A stretch of DNA of 64,000 bases from Photorhabdus thracensis (GCF_001010285.1 NZ_CP011104.1:2232001-2296000); one strand, 5' to 3'; positions 18,435-28,694 are shown, numbered from the stretch's first letter. The notes: generated from the letters alone by a model not told the origin. Numbers and translations are program-made.

Positions 18435-19163
18435 GGCTTTTGCCCCGTTCAGCACGGCCTGCCGGCCGGTTTGCGTGAACAGTTTACCCAGACCTTTTAT
18501 GGCCCCCCGGGAGGGCGGCGCCAGAAACTCAACGGCCATCAGAAGGGCCCGTTCCCAGGCGGAGAACTCTTCGGCAATGGCTAAATAGGTGCCCTGACCG
18601 GAGCCGATGAACACGGTTTTGGCCCCGGCTTTGATGGTGGCGCCGCAGGCCAGTTTGTCATCTGTCCGGGCTGCCGGGGCGCCGTTGATAAACACGGTTT
18701 CACTGCCCTGGGCAATCAGCGGGGGTGCCGGGTGTTTATTGCAGCCGGCGGTATCGACGGTGGCCCGTGCCGCGGCTTTACCTTCAATAAACACATTGGG
18801 GGAGCCGGTCAGCAGTACCCCACTGGGCGGGCCGAGACTGTCCACCATCCTGGTCACGGCCGAACTGGCGGCGCTGATGACCGTCCCCAGCGCCAGCGTA
18901 CCCGCAGTACCGAGCGCAATCACTGCAACGGTGGCTAATCCGCCGGTACCCACAACGACGGCCGCCGCCACAGCAAATACTGCCGCACTTATCAGCGCGC
19001 CGGTAATGGCCCCGGCCAGCGCCCCGAGGAAGCTGGCATGTTTAATCGGGTCGCCCTCCCGGGCCGCTGCCGGGCCGGGCGCGCCCGGTGGGGCTGCCAC
19101 CGGGGCGGTATGTAACGCCCCGACCCGGGCAATCCGGGTGACGATTTCATCACCAAGTGACAT
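18435..19163 (-). pseudogene. rhs' 5' part: prePAAR, transmembrane and PAAR region (decayed copy)
   Basis: 243 codons homologous to the main rhs at 55544. The prePAAR motif AAREGDPIKH (AARxxDxxxH) is near residues 34-43, followed by hydrophobic Ala/Gly-rich segments about 50-105 and a PAAR domain (VFIEGKAAARATVDTAGCNKHPAPPLI, AQGSETVFINGAPAARTDDKLACGATIKAG). The frame then runs into the IS and stops at 18390. It was an Eag-dependent T6SS Rhs effector and is now a fragment. Confidence 0.85.
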
Positions 19164-19181
19164 GTTGAACCTCCTGTCAAA

Positions 19182-19604
19182 TCAGCCGGCGGCCTGGAAG
19201 CTGTCGATAACCGCCAGCAGCGCCTCGCGCTGACCGTCCGCAAAGGGGGCGGGGGAGGTCAGGTTGAAGGTCAGCAGCCGGGGGCCGCGGATTTGCAGCA
19301 CCACGGTCTGGTACATGTCCCCTTCCGGACTTGTCCATTGATAATCCAGCCGGCGGGCGGGCGCCTGGCTCAGGGTGATTTCGCTGCGCTGGTGCTCCTG
19401 ATAACCGGGCAGGTGCGTGCGGAACTGTGCCAGGGTCTGTTCATAATAAGCGGTGTTATCCATACCGGCAGGGACCGGTGTGCGGCTGACCACCAGATTA
19501 ATGCCGCTGTCATCCGGCAGCACGAAGACGTTCATGGATTCATCCCGCCAGCTGGCCGGGAGAGTCAGGGTGCCTTCATGCATCTGATACAGGGTGTTTG
19601 TCAT
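19182..19604 (-). CDS. Eag (DcrB/DUF1795) T6SS effector chaperone, decayed-operon copy
   Basis: 140 residues, intact. DUF1795 proteins bind the prePAAR and transmembrane segments of Rhs effectors and load them on VgrG. Pattern: LTLPASWRDESMNVFVLPD, INLVVSRTPVP, RLDYQW, YQTVVLQIRGPRLLTFNLTSP, final amphipathic helix. It lies 18 bp before rhs' and differs from the second copy (55563-55985) by only a couple of residues. It has lost an intact partner in this copy but could still serve the other one. Confidence 0.85.
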   Translation of the reverse strand: MTNTLYQMHEGTLTLPASWRDESMNVFVLPDDSGINLVVSRTPVPAGMDNTAYYEQTLAQFRTHLPGYQEHQRSEITLSQAPARRLDYQWTSPEGDMYQTVVLQIRGPRLLTFNLTSPAPFADGQREALLAVIDSFQAAG

Positions 19605-19667
19605 GCTGTTTTTCCGTGATTGATTGAAATCATGTATTTAAAGGTGTTGTTCATGGAGCAATACCGG

Positions 19668-20161
19668 TCAGTTGACATTGACCTGTTTGCCGTTGAGGGT
19701 GATAGTGGCGCCCTGAATGCTGATATTGCCGGCGCTGTCGATGGTGATGCTGCCCCCGGCGGTCGCAATCTCGATACCGCCGGCCCGGGAGTGTATCTGG
19801 ATGTTATTTTTCACGTTCAGCAGGCTGTCTTGTTCCACGGTGATTTGCCGCAGGCCGGAGATGGCGCTGACTTCATTGCCCGTCACCTCTTTATGGCGAT
19901 TTTTTCTGACGGAAAGTATCTGGTCATTGCCGATGCTTTCGGTGTGGTTGTGCATGACCCGGGTTTCGCGGTCATTGAGCACCACGGTGGTCATGTTCTT
20001 CTGCGCATGCAGCGACAGCGCTTCACTGCCTTTGGCATCCTCAAAGCGCAGTTCGTTATAGCCTTCGCCTTTGTGGGTTTTCGAGCGGAAGGCCATCTGG
20101 GTTTTGCTGCCCGGCAAGGTGCCGGGCGGGAGGTTGCTGGCGTGATAGGTGCGGCCGGTGA
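19668..20161 (-). pseudogene. vgrG' C-terminal fragment fused to vasL'
   Basis: It matches the last 160 or so residues of the VgrG at 56049-57938 (PGSKTQMAFRSKTHKG, ELRFEDAKGSEAL, HNHTESIGNDQILSV, GRQITVEQ-type strands, GSITIDSAGNI). The N-terminal three quarters are missing. The junction at 20154-20161 is GCCGGTGA, an 8-bp sequence found at both deletion end points in the intact copy (56535-56542 and 58072-58079). A slipped or microhomology deletion of 1,537 bp explains it. Confidence 0.85.
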
Positions 20162-21373
20162 GACGGGATGTCCCTGTTCGACCGCCGCGGAGAACTGACG
20201 CAGCAACTCTTCCAGCGGCACGTCGCGGTTGTGGCTGGTCTGAATCTGATAAATCGCGGTTTTCAGGTAGGAGAGGGTGAAACTGCCGCGGTTGCGCTCC
20301 TGCGCCAGGATTTTGTCGGCTAATTGCTGGAGCTGATTTCGGGTCTGATGCCAGCTGCCCGGTCGCGGGGCGTTATCCAGCCGGACGGCCTGTAACTGTT
20401 GCCAGCGGGCGGTTTCACGCTGCTGTTCGCGGTCCTGCGGCCAGGTTTTCTGTGCCATGTCGGTCAGCTGGTCGGCATGTTGCAGCACCACCAGCGGGGA
20501 GGTGTCCGCTAACCGGGTCAGCTGCTGTTCATAGTTTTGCAGGTCCGGCTGATACAGCCAGGCCAGTCTCGCGCCGTCCGGCGTACCGGTCAGGGCCGTG
20601 AGCTGGTGTTGCAGCGGTCGGTAAAGCCCCAGCCAGCTGCCGGTCAGAATCAACGCGCCCAGCAGGACGCCCAGTCCAAAGCCCTGTAAGGCACTCATCC
20701 GGGGCGGCGGCTCAGGGAAACGGACCTGGACCTTGGGCTGATGGCGGTCGTCGCCGGTTTCCGGTTCAGCCGGTTCCGGCTCGGCGTTAGCCAGGTAAAC
20801 CAGCGGCGGCATCTGGACAGGCCTGGGCGCCGGTGTGGGCAGGATACGGGTATTTTCCAGTTTTTTGGCGGTGTTCTGGAAAAACCACAGCAGGTTTTCG
20901 ACTTTGGGCAGGCGTTTTAAATCGGACTGCTGGAGCCGGTCAACTATCAGCTGTAAGGCCCGTTCAGCCCGGTAAATCAGGCGCCGGTCGCGGGCGGTGT
21001 AGTCGTGCTGGCGCAGGGCGTGGCCGCTGCGGGTGTTAAACCAGTCGAGCAGGTCGGTGCGTACCGCGGGTTGGGGCGGCCACAACTCATCCCACTGGCT
21101 GACCATCACGCCGGCCAGTAACTCACAGCCTTCGGTAAAGCCGGCCAGGCCGCTCAGTTGCATCCGGGCCAGGGTGTAGTAAATCGCGCTCTGTAAATCA
21201 ACGCCGTGGGTGCGAAACAGCGTCAGGGCCAGGGATTCAATCAGCGGCCAGTTCACCGCCGGCTGAGACGGGTGGTTAATTTTGTTGATTTCTTCGCGTA
21301 TTGCCGTGAACGCCGGCAGGTGCATCGGGTTCCCGCCGGCACGGATAATCAGGTTTTCAGGGGGTTCACGCAT
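20154..21373 (-). pseudogene. vasL' (T6SS VasL/TssA-like), 3'-truncated
   Basis: About 405 residues are as in the intact copy at 57966-59303, up to VEQGHPVSP. The frame then crosses the deletion junction and reads out of frame through the vgrG' fragment to a stop at 19991. The lost part is the extreme C-terminus (about 40 residues). It keeps the ImpA-type N-terminal domain, the Pro-rich linker and the membrane segment. Confidence 0.8.
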
Positions 21374-21431
21374 GGCAGTTTATCCTTAACGCAGCCCCGC
21401 CGGCGCGGGGACAGGGCTTTTTTTATGTTCA

Positions 21432-22813
21432 TCAGTAGAGGGTGTCAGGCAGGGTGAACTGGCTGAACAGGCCGCCGGCAAACGGGTTGTCGGATTCATC
21501 CACGTAGATACGGTAGGTCATGTCACCGCCATCCACGCTGAACAGCACATCAAAGGAATCCTGACGTACGTTGGTCAGTTTGCCGCTGTTAATCAGCCGC
21601 AGTTGGGCCCACGGGCCGGTGAAGCTGACGGCGCGTGGGGATTTGCCGCTGACGTCCGGTATCAGGGTGAGCTGACTTTCCACCCCGGCGCGCATGGAGT
21701 TGGGCCAGATTAAGTGCACGATGCTGCCGCGGCCGTGGGCGTAATCGAGTAACTGTCCATCGAGGTTAAGCAGGCTGCGGCGTTTGTTGCCGGTCAGGCT
21801 GAGGGGTTCAATGGCAAACTGGGTGCCCAGGCCGTTTTGCGCGGTGAAGAAGGTGTCGCGGATACGGTCAGCCCGGGTCAGCTGTTTCAGGACATCCGGG
21901 CGGATAAGCGGTTCACCGTCGGTGCCGTAGATTAAGTTGTTCTCGACAAACGGTTTGAGGTTCTGCTGATAGAAGGCATCCAGCGTGCCGCCCGGGCGGA
22001 AGAAGCGGTCAAATTCACTGAGCGGCACATCCTGGGTGGCTTCCGGGTTGAACGGATAGCGGCCGGCCAGGTAGGTCTGGTACTGTTTGACGACGTTTTC
22101 GCTCCATTCGACTTCCAGCGAACTGACCGCGGCCATCATGACCACCCGCCACGCCTGTTCAGCTAGTTCACCGACCCAGCGGTTTAACGGCGCCGGCAGG
22201 TTTTTCGCCAGCTGTTGCACTTCGAAGATGGGGTATGATTAATCACCGGCAGGCGGGTGTTGTCGCTGAGGATTTGCAACGCGCGGCTGAGGGGCTGTTC
22301 CCCACTGATGACCTGCTCAATGGCGCCGATGGCCTGCGGGATATCGGTAAAATGACGGATATCCAGGTTGTTCATGGCCCCGCGCCAGGTGGCGGTGTAG
22401 TCACCTAAGTACTGTTCGGTGATTTGGCGCTGGATTTCTTGCCGGTCGGTCTCGCTGTACTGCACGTTGTGCGACAGATTCAGCACCCAGCTGTCCATCA
22501 CGGTCAGGTCAATCAGCGGGTCGTCCTGTTTGACGAAGTAGTTGTTCAGGCCGTTCATCGTCAGGAACTGCGGGATAATCAGCTGTTTGTCATTATTGGC
22601 GATAAAGATGCTGTCAAAGCCGGGGCCAATCTGGTCACGCAGGTTGAGCGGCGGCGGCAGTGAGTCCTGGGCTTTGATGCGCAGGGTCTGGTACACCCGC
22701 TGGTAAATGGAGAGCTGGCTCAGTTCTTGCTGGGCGTTCATCATCGGGCGTTGGTAAGGGGCAAAGCTGCTGATAGCCGCCGGGTTATCCGCCTCCCGCG
22801 CCGCCCGCCAGTT
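21432..22813 (-). pseudogene. tssM' C-terminal fragment with an internal 250-bp deletion
   Basis: It corresponds to 59362 to about 60990 of the other copy. Homology begins abruptly at 22813 (...WRAAREADNPAAISSF), next to the restriction-modification genes. Near 22233 a 250-bp deletion (equivalent to 60163-60413) shifts the frame, so two separate ORFs remain. The TssM periplasmic domain is incomplete and the cytoplasmic and membrane parts are absent. Confidence 0.85.
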
Positions 22814-22876
22814 TATTTTTACCAATATGCGTAACTGCGTATGACGGCAAATTGAGAATGTTTGCAGGCATTCTCG

Positions 22877-23872
22877 TTACTCTTGTTTATCGTTGTTACT
22901 TTGTTTTTGATGCGGCCCTAAGAAACGATCACCATTGAAGTGGATCATGTGATCCGGATTATCAGCAATCCAAGCCTCAGTTTCCCAGGCAATATCCGCT
23001 GCATTTTTACGAAATTCTGCCGTATTTGGGAAGGCTGTTACATAAACTCGGCCTATTTTGCAGTTTGCTAAGGTGTTTTCTAGTTCAACCCAGCGTTTTG
23101 GTGATATGGGGCCGTGACTGGTCACAGCTTCGATAAGGAATAGCCATTTCCTTTTCTCGTCGTAAACCACAATATCAGGCAGCTTGTCATGTGACATTGG
23201 AGGGATGCCTAATGCTACCAACGTTGCTTCTTCCAGTATCATCAATTTGCCACCTTCTTCACGACTGCTAGCTGTGTCACCTATGTAGAGTATTACTCCA
23301 CCTGCACCAATAAAGCGGGGGCAAAATTCATGCACAATGTCAGCATGTAGTTGGTTATGCTTACCTGGGGATAGCTTGATTTTCTGTCCGTTGGGCAGCG
23401 TTACAGGGATTTTCTGCATGTCCAGGGTACGGCGGTAAAGTTCCTGGAGGTTTTGTAAGTCAGCTTTGTATTCCTCAATCTTTTGTTGCCATTGTCCATT
23501 GGGGAACTCGCGCAATACTTCAAGAATGGGCTGGTTCAATGAGTAGTTGTTATCCTTACTGTTGGTTGCTCTGGATAAATTGTCTCGGTTGCGATCTATA
23601 ATGCGAGCTTGTTCGAATTGATGAAGTGTTTGGCGTCGTATTGTTTCTCTGGAATTGGGCTTATAGTCCTGTCCGTAATGTTCCCGGATGAATTGCATAA
23701 TATCTACGGTGGGGAGCATGGGCGCTTGTGCATTGCTCCAATCATCTGCTGGTTTAATATTTGCTAAGGCAAGGAAAACCCATGCTGAGCGGTTGTTATA
23801 TTGCTGTTTTGGCAATCCAAGTGTTTTGAGTAATATTTGGGCTTGTTGCAGTTTTTCTTCTCTTTTGTTCAT
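22877..23872 (-). CDS. BsuBI/PstI-type type II restriction endonuclease
   Basis: 331 residues (PstI is 326). It has an N-terminal wHTH-like region ([35 protein letters not shown]) and a C-terminal nuclease domain with GNVxYxGDTA-like [39 protein letters not shown] (PD...(D/E)xK-type core D...E-A) and [12 protein letters not shown]. Family specificity is CTGCAG, but I infer this only from homology. It overlaps the methylase gene by 77 bp on the same strand, so the two are co-transcribed and the nuclease is made after the methylase. A/T-richer than the flanking tssM', which suggests separate acquisition. Confidence 0.85.
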   Translation of the reverse strand: MNKREEKLQQAQILLKTLGLPKQQYNNRSAWVFLALANIKPADDWSNAQAPMLPTVDIMQFIREHYGQDYKPNSRETIRRQTLHQFEQARIIDRNRDNLSRATNSKDNNYSLNQPILEVLREFPNGQWQQKIEEYKADLQNLQELYRRTLDMQKIPVTLPNGQKIKLSPGKHNQLHADIVHEFCPRFIGAGGVILYIGDTASSREEGGKLMILEEATLVALGIPPMSHDKLPDIVVYDEKRKWLFLIEAVTSHGPISPKRWVELENTLANCKIGRVYVTAFPNTAEFRKNAADIAWETEAWIADNPDHMIHFNGDRFLGPHQKQSNNDKQE

Positions 23873-25385
23873 GTTTAGATTGAGTTCCTATTGTTCTTAA
23901 AAAATGCTCTATCAGGGCATCGGTTTGTACTTGTGTGATAGTTTTGTTTGTTTGATAAGCCAGTCCTATTTGTTGGATTATGTCGCGGGTAGGGAGTTTT
24001 AATAGTCTGATCTCTGTTGCATTCACTTGTGTGCTGCCGGATATGCACCGAAAATACTTATCCAGTAAGGTTGAATTAAATAGCAACGCCAATCCGTATG
24101 CCTCGGCTTGGCTGAGAGGGCTTTCATTATGACCAATGTAATTTAAGTGGTTTTCCAGAGCTATTAGATTGCTTTTGATGGTATCTGGGTTGTGTACCCC
24201 AGCCACTAATCGACGCTTTTCATCTTTTGAACTGAAACGCTTCAAGATGACATAGGGGAGATTTTTCGAGGTATGCTTTTCATGACCATCAAGTAACAGG
24301 AAGCGAACATCTTTCTTATTGGTACCCGTCCACTCTGTCTTAAAGGCTTTGATATTGTGCATTTTCAGTAATGGAATGCTGCCAGTTTTGTTATCTGGAT
24401 TAACGATGTATTCTCTTGTCCGATGTTCCACTACTGGTCCAGTAGAAATAAAATATCCATTATCCTGAAAGCTGGATGCCCAGAGTTCTACATTTCTCAA
24501 AATCTGCGCGTCTTCCAGTGATTCTGGGATACGAATTATTTCGTGCGTATTAGAACTGTCTATTATTTGTTTTGTTGGATAGGTATTTATTTCTGTCTGG
24601 TTAAAGTCGGCGTACCCGTTTGATGTACAAATATCAATAAGTTTGCCTTGCTGATTTTTTCGGTAGGAACAAATGATGTTTTCTTGAAGAACGTTAAGTT
24701 CTTTGAATACTTGATTCCTTGATCGGAAAATGTGGAGCTTTTCAAGGCTCATGGTACGGTTTAGGTATTGTCGAAAACCTTTGAAGTACAAACCATTAGT
24801 GAAGCTGCGTGGGACAATGACTATCATCTGGCCGTTATCAGCCATGCAGGCCGCTACAATTGCCATAAAAGATGCATAAATGTTCGGGTTACCCGCAAAT
24901 AGGTCTGCAGTGGCTCCTGAATAAGGTGATGTTTTAGAGTTATATTTAAAATAAGGCGGATTGATTGAGGAAATATGGAAGGGTTCTTCTGTTCGATCTG
25001 GCCTTGCCAGGACAAAGTCTTCATGATGAATATTGAAGGTAAATTTTCCTCCTTGTTCTTTGAAAGCCTTGGCGACCTTATGCATGTTCATTTCGAGGTC
25101 GGATAAAATATCTTTGTCGATTTCATAAAGAACAGCATGAACTTGATTACTACCAAGAGCCAAACAGCGCATAGCGGCAGAAATGGTTAGGATACCCGCT
25201 CCTGCCCCCGCATCAAGAATACGAATAGAGGAGGCTTTTACAGGAGTCAGCAACGATGCCATGTAGTCTGCTACAACACTACCAGTGAAATATTGTCCAA
25301 GCTCTTTACGCATGGTTTCAGGTTTGTTGGTCAAGTAGTCGGCTTGAGTAAGCACAACAGCTTCTATCATGTGCCAATGTTCCAT
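23796..25385 (-). CDS. N6-adenine DNA methyltransferase of the BsuBI/PstI-type R-M system
   Basis: 529 residues from ATG 25383-25385 (an adjacent upstream TTG is also possible). Motif X/I region: [11 protein letters not shown] and [16 protein letters not shown] (AdoMet loop). Motif IV is [10 protein letters not shown] (NPPY), followed by [39 protein letters not shown]. The second half is the target-recognition region, ending in a family-typical [27 protein letters not shown]. It modifies adenine at the recognition site and protects the host from the partner nuclease. No controller (C protein) gene is seen beside it. Confidence 0.88.
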   Translation of the reverse strand: MEHWHMIEAVVLTQADYLTNKPETMRKELGQYFTGSVVADYMASLLTPVKASSIRILDAGAGAGILTISAAMRCLALGSNQVHAVLYEIDKDILSDLEMNMHKVAKAFKEQGGKFTFNIHHEDFVLARPDRTEEPFHISSINPPYFKYNSKTSPYSGATADLFAGNPNIYASFMAIVAACMADNGQMIVIVPRSFTNGLYFKGFRQYLNRTMSLEKLHIFRSRNQVFKELNVLQENIICSYRKNQQGKLIDICTSNGYADFNQTEINTYPTKQIIDSSNTHEIIRIPESLEDAQILRNVELWASSFQDNGYFISTGPVVEHRTREYIVNPDNKTGSIPLLKMHNIKAFKTEWTGTNKKDVRFLLLDGHEKHTSKNLPYVILKRFSSKDEKRRLVAGVHNPDTIKSNLIALENHLNYIGHNESPLSQAEAYGLALLFNSTLLDKYFRCISGSTQVNATEIRLLKLPTRDIIQQIGLAYQTNKTITQVQTDALIEHFLRTIGTQSKHEQKRRKTATSPNITQNTWIAKTAI

Positions 25386-26134
25386 CAATCATTAAATGTG
25401 TTTCATGCTAATTTGAATGCCGATCAATATCAACCACCAAATACGTTTTTATATCACTTATACGATAATGGTAATAATAAGGAAACCATGAATACTCTTA
25501 AAATTCCCAGAAAATAATATCATATTATAAGTTAACTCTCCTGTTTGTATCTATATTATTCTAAGGTGAGATATATTTATACGTGTTACTGGTTTAGTTT
25601 ATTTTGACCATAGAATGATTTCATTGGTCATGATTTTCGTATCTCATGTGACTAATTGGACTGAATGAGCTGTTTTCAGAAAGATGATCGAAAAATATAG
25701 AATGATGGATAACTTTACTTAACAAAGGCAGATATTATGACTGTCGGTATTTGAATTTTTTCTCTGTATAAATAAAAAGGGTTATCTCAAAAAGCGCTGG
25801 CTGATGCTACCGGGATACAGGTCACTCAGATTCAGATAAAGAATTCTGTTCATACAGAGTGTATTCCATGATGTTATAAATAAGAAATAGAACTTTTATA
25901 GGCTTTTATGGCCTTATTGAAGTATTTAACTTTCTCGTTAATAGAACTTTCATTATTGTTGATGGTTTTCGATTAATGTAATGAACACTTCTTCTGAAAA
26001 CTTGCATTTATTGAGTTAAATCCGCTCTTGATATGAAATCTTTGACACTTCGGTATTCGCGCTTTTAAGTGATTATAGCAGGTCAGGTAAATGTAAAATA
26101 AAGGAAAAATAGGATCACTGATAAATAAATTAAA
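25386..26134. other. AT-rich intergenic region with an XRE-type helix-turn-helix fragment
   Basis: The region is mostly noncoding. At 25779-25871 a frame reads GLSQKALADATGIQVTQIQ, the recognition-helix region of XRE repressors like the one at 48084, and then ends. This is likely a scrap of a module repressor gene. The first 100 bp should carry the methylase promoter. Confidence 0.45.
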
Positions 26135-26175
26135 CAGGGCAGATTAAATAAAGTGAATTCTGCCCTGCGTTTTAT
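26135..26175 (+). terminator. Strong hairpin terminator in intergenic DNA
   Basis: CAGGGCAGA / TCTGCCCTG, a perfect 9-bp stem with a 15-base loop, followed by CGTTTTATTATT. No intact gene immediately precedes it on this strand, so it is probably left over from a deleted gene. Confidence 0.65.
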
Positions 26176-26475
26176 TATTGGCAGGATTTAACCTGTGATT
26201 AAAAATCATTTTTTAACTGATGGTTTTAATCGGTATAAAGTTTTAACCGTCGTTTTTATCTCTTTTAACCCCGGCTTTTTATTAAGTTTAATCATTATCG
26301 GATTACGTTTAACGAACGCAAATCATATCCACTTTTTATCTTTACTGACGTTGCTAAATAACCGACGAGAAAATGTTTGATACCCATCTATTTGGATAAT
26401 ATTCTTTTACGCACAGATTTCTTTTTAACTCGCTATTAACGGTTATTGATTTTCGATTAAATGTAATTAACTGTC

Positions 26476-26591
26476 CTTGGCGCGAATGATTAAGCGGTTG
26501 TGCAGTGAATGACGAAGAAGCGTATCAGATTAGGGATGCGATCTCTAAGCTCCAATCTGCTTTGGCGTACAGTGGATATTCGCCACGGTAG
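26476..26591 (+). pseudogene. Module right-end footprint: frameshifted 65-residue protein gene
   Basis: GCGAATGATTAAGCGG through ...AVNDEEAYQIRDAISKLQSALAYSGYSPR-stop matches the 3' two thirds of the small module gene, but 23 bp are missing in the middle, breaking the frame. Everything upstream in the module (symE and beyond) is gone. It lies directly before an orphan immunity gene, as in complete units. Confidence 0.8.
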
Positions 26592-26598
26592 ATCATGA

Positions 26599-26636
26599 AT
26601 AAGGCCGGAAGATCACTTAGGATCTTCCGGCCTTAT
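26599..26636. terminator. Module right-end hairpin, copy beside orphan immunity gene 1
   Basis: AATAAGGCCGGAAGATC / GATCTTCCGGCCTTATT, a near-perfect 17-bp stem. It can end transcription from both sides, including the immunity gene that stops 10 bp away. Homology between module ends stops just after this element (ATTCAT). Confidence 0.8.
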
Positions 26637-26645
26637 TCATATGTT

Positions 26646-27083
26646 TTAGGATAAATTAGAGAATCCAAAATCTATATATCCCTCAGAGCTAATAACAAAG
26701 CACCATTTTTTATTTTCATCAAAAAAATAATGATGTTGTGGCACATTATTAATAACAAGCAAAGAAATAGCATGGAATTGCTCTGGATTCATAGCGATTG
26801 CAAAGTCTAAAGATGAATCATTTATATAATAAATCGTTTTACTGCTATATATAACCTTGTTAAGAGAATGATCTTCAACAAATTTCTTCATTAATAGTTC
26901 CAAATCATCATCTTTCGTATATAAACAACTTTGATGATGATTGGTTTTTAACCAATCTATCTTAGAGCCTTTCCATTTAAAAGAATCTGATAAAGAGTCG
27001 GCTATTTCTTCCCAATCATCTATGATTACTGGAGGATTAGGTTGTTGATTGATTTCATTTCTAATTTCTTCATCAAGAGTCAT
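26646..27083 (-). CDS. Orphan immunity protein 1 (for the Rhs tip at 27080)
   Basis: 145 residues from ATG 27081-27083, chosen because it overlaps the toxin stop as ATGA and has GGAGAGG just upstream; an ATG four codons earlier is also in frame. Acidic N-terminal half (MTLDEEIRNEINQQPN, DDWEEIADSL), no signal peptide, so a cytoplasmic target is expected. I recognise no named immunity family. Function follows from position: immediately 3' of, and translationally coupled to, an Rhs C-terminal tip. Confidence 0.7.
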   Translation of the reverse strand: MTLDEEIRNEINQQPNPPVIIDDWEEIADSLSDSFKWKGSKIDWLKTNHHQSCLYTKDDDLELLMKKFVEDHSLNKVIYSSKTIYYINDSSLDFAIAMNPEQFHAISLLVINNVPQHHYFFDENKKWCFVISSEGYIDFGFSNLS

Positions 27084-27880
27084 GAGCCTCTCCACGGTTT
27101 TGATGGAAGATCAAATAGCTTTTGCAGTTTAGTGACTGTTTTCTCAGTAGCATCAAAAAGGAAATGTTCACCTTTTTCTTTTCCACTAAAGACATTAATA
27201 TGGGCACCGCTTCTTTCATCATATTCAATTCTAAAACCTGTTTTTCCATCAGCGGTAGTCATTCCTACAGGCTGGTTCTTTGTAGAACCAAACTTACCAG
27301 TATTCACTTTCTCTGCTTTAAATTCTCTATCTGTAAGCCAATTTAATGCCTTATTTCTAGCTTGCTCAAACGAGTCTTTAACTGCTGGACAGCCAGCAAG
27401 ACCCAGCGGATCAATCCAGTTCGCCGGATTATGGACATACGAATAGGGATTCAGACTCCCTGCCAGCCCAATCGGATCGGTGCTGAGGTAACAACCCCCT
27501 TCCGGTAAATAATACCTGAACCGGTTATAGAATAAACCACTTTCCTCATCAAACAGTTGCCCCGCGAACCGCAGGCCCGGATCCAGCGGCATGGCTTCCG
27601 GCAGCGCCAGGTTCAGCCCGTACAGCGACTGTTTCGGCTGCCGCCACACCCGCTTACCGGCCGGGTCAAACAGCGCCAGCGGCTCACCGGTCGGCGCACT
27701 CACCGCATACTGGGTCTCAATCTCCCCCACCACCAGCTCCACCCGGTTGTCCAGATTGAGGGTAAACTGCTGCGTCTGCTGGGCCATCAGCTCCCAGCCG
27801 TCAAACACCAGATGGCGGATCATTTTCAGCCGGCCGTGCTGGTATTCGCGGATTTCCGCCGGCACATCCCCGTCCCACAG
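27080..27880 (-). pseudogene. Displaced Rhs C-terminal fragment with toxin tip 1
   Basis: About 600 bp of Rhs core end ([87 protein letters not shown]) precede an ~95-residue tip. The tip has GKFGSTKNQPVGMTTADGK, TGFRIEYDERSGAHINVF and FLFDATEKTVTKLQKLF, a pattern seen in tips of other polymorphic toxins; its exact activity is not clear to me. Core homology to the main rhs is cut at about 27880, where the left end of module A starts. It has no start or secretion region, so it is silent unless recombined onto a full rhs; 600 bp of shared core makes that feasible. Confidence 0.8.
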
Positions 27881-28538
27881 GTCTGGCGTATCCCGGCATC
27901 ATCATACTGACGGGTGGACTTTTCCCCCTGATTTAACAGCTTTTTTTCTGCTGTTTTTTCCTGGTTTGTTAAAGTGCATTCCAACTCGCCCCGACGGGCA
28001 CCTGGCCGATGTTAGCGTATTTTTTCCCCGACGTCAGCGCCGGGTTTTGGCCCGTTTTTCCTGCCATAACCGGGTTTTATCGGGAACCCGTGGCGGCGGG
28101 GCAGCTTGTCTGCGCCGCTGACGCGGGTTGGCCGGGTGCGGGCCGGCGAGGCCCGCAGGTGACGCTGTTCAGCAGGGAAGCCCCTGGGGGCTGCACGGGG
28201 CGAAGATGGTGAGCACGGGGACGAGCAACGAAGCGCAGCGCAGTGCGAGCCGCGCGCAGCCAGTGCAGCGGGGTTGGGGCGGGGGCAATAAACCGCGGCC
28301 AGCTTGCTGGCCTGCCTTCCGGGCTGTTGACCTTAACGGACTGACTGACAACGGTTTAAGGCAGATTTTCGCCCCGGAGCCGCCAGGGACGGCGGCGACT
28401 GCGGCGGTGGTTTTAGCATTGAGGCTGACAGCAGCGGGCGCAGCCCGGTGCGCCGCTGGGGCTGAGAAGCTCAACCCGGCGGCCAGCCGCTCACCTTTGT
28501 TGAGGTGGCCGCGCAGCGCCCTTGGGTGGGCGGCGCCG
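27881..28538. other. Module A left end: GC-rich noncoding block
   Basis: About 660 bp with high G+C, many short inverted repeats (for example GCCAGCTTGCTGGC) and no frame that looks like a real protein. It is conserved in modules B and C at the same place. Similarity between modules starts at TATCCCG (27899 here, 35472 in B), so this is the element's left boundary. Possible roles are replication/transfer origin, noncoding RNA or recombination enhancer; nothing visible decides. Confidence 0.6.
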
Positions 28539-28600
28539 ACATAATGTTTGTTATGCGAGGTGGGCCGTTCAGGCCCATTTTGCATAATGCCACATTATGT
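28539..28600. repeat. Nested hairpin (candidate recombination site), module A
   Basis: Three nested stems: ACATAATGT/ACATTATGT, TTATGC/GCATAA, TGGGCC/GGCCCA around a GTTCA loop. Modules B and C have TTAAGCG/CGCTTAA in the middle stem: both sides change so that pairing is kept. It lies next to the recombinase gene, and the point where module sequences switch from diverged to identical is 11-12 bp beyond it. This resembles a folded single-strand attachment site of the attC kind. A + strand terminator (GGGCC-loop-GGCCCATTTT) is the alternative. Confidence 0.6.
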
Positions 28601-28694
28601 TGAATGGCGGCTGACCGGCAACGATTGTCACCGAGAACGCCGATGTTCAGCGCCGGGCGGCCGGCATTTACTGCCGGGCACTCAGAAGGTGGGC

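Noticed and set aside
26195-26380. 61-codon plus-strand ORF after the strong hairpin
   Set aside because: Positioned just behind a terminator, no ribosome site, low-complexity hydrophobic product.
28009-28585. Several GC-rich open frames of 60-140 codons in the module left ends (also at 35597-36183 and 43187-43860)
   Set aside because: Overlapping open frames on both strands, Arg/Gly/Ala-rich products, no ribosome sites and no recognisable family. They look like by-products of high G+C.
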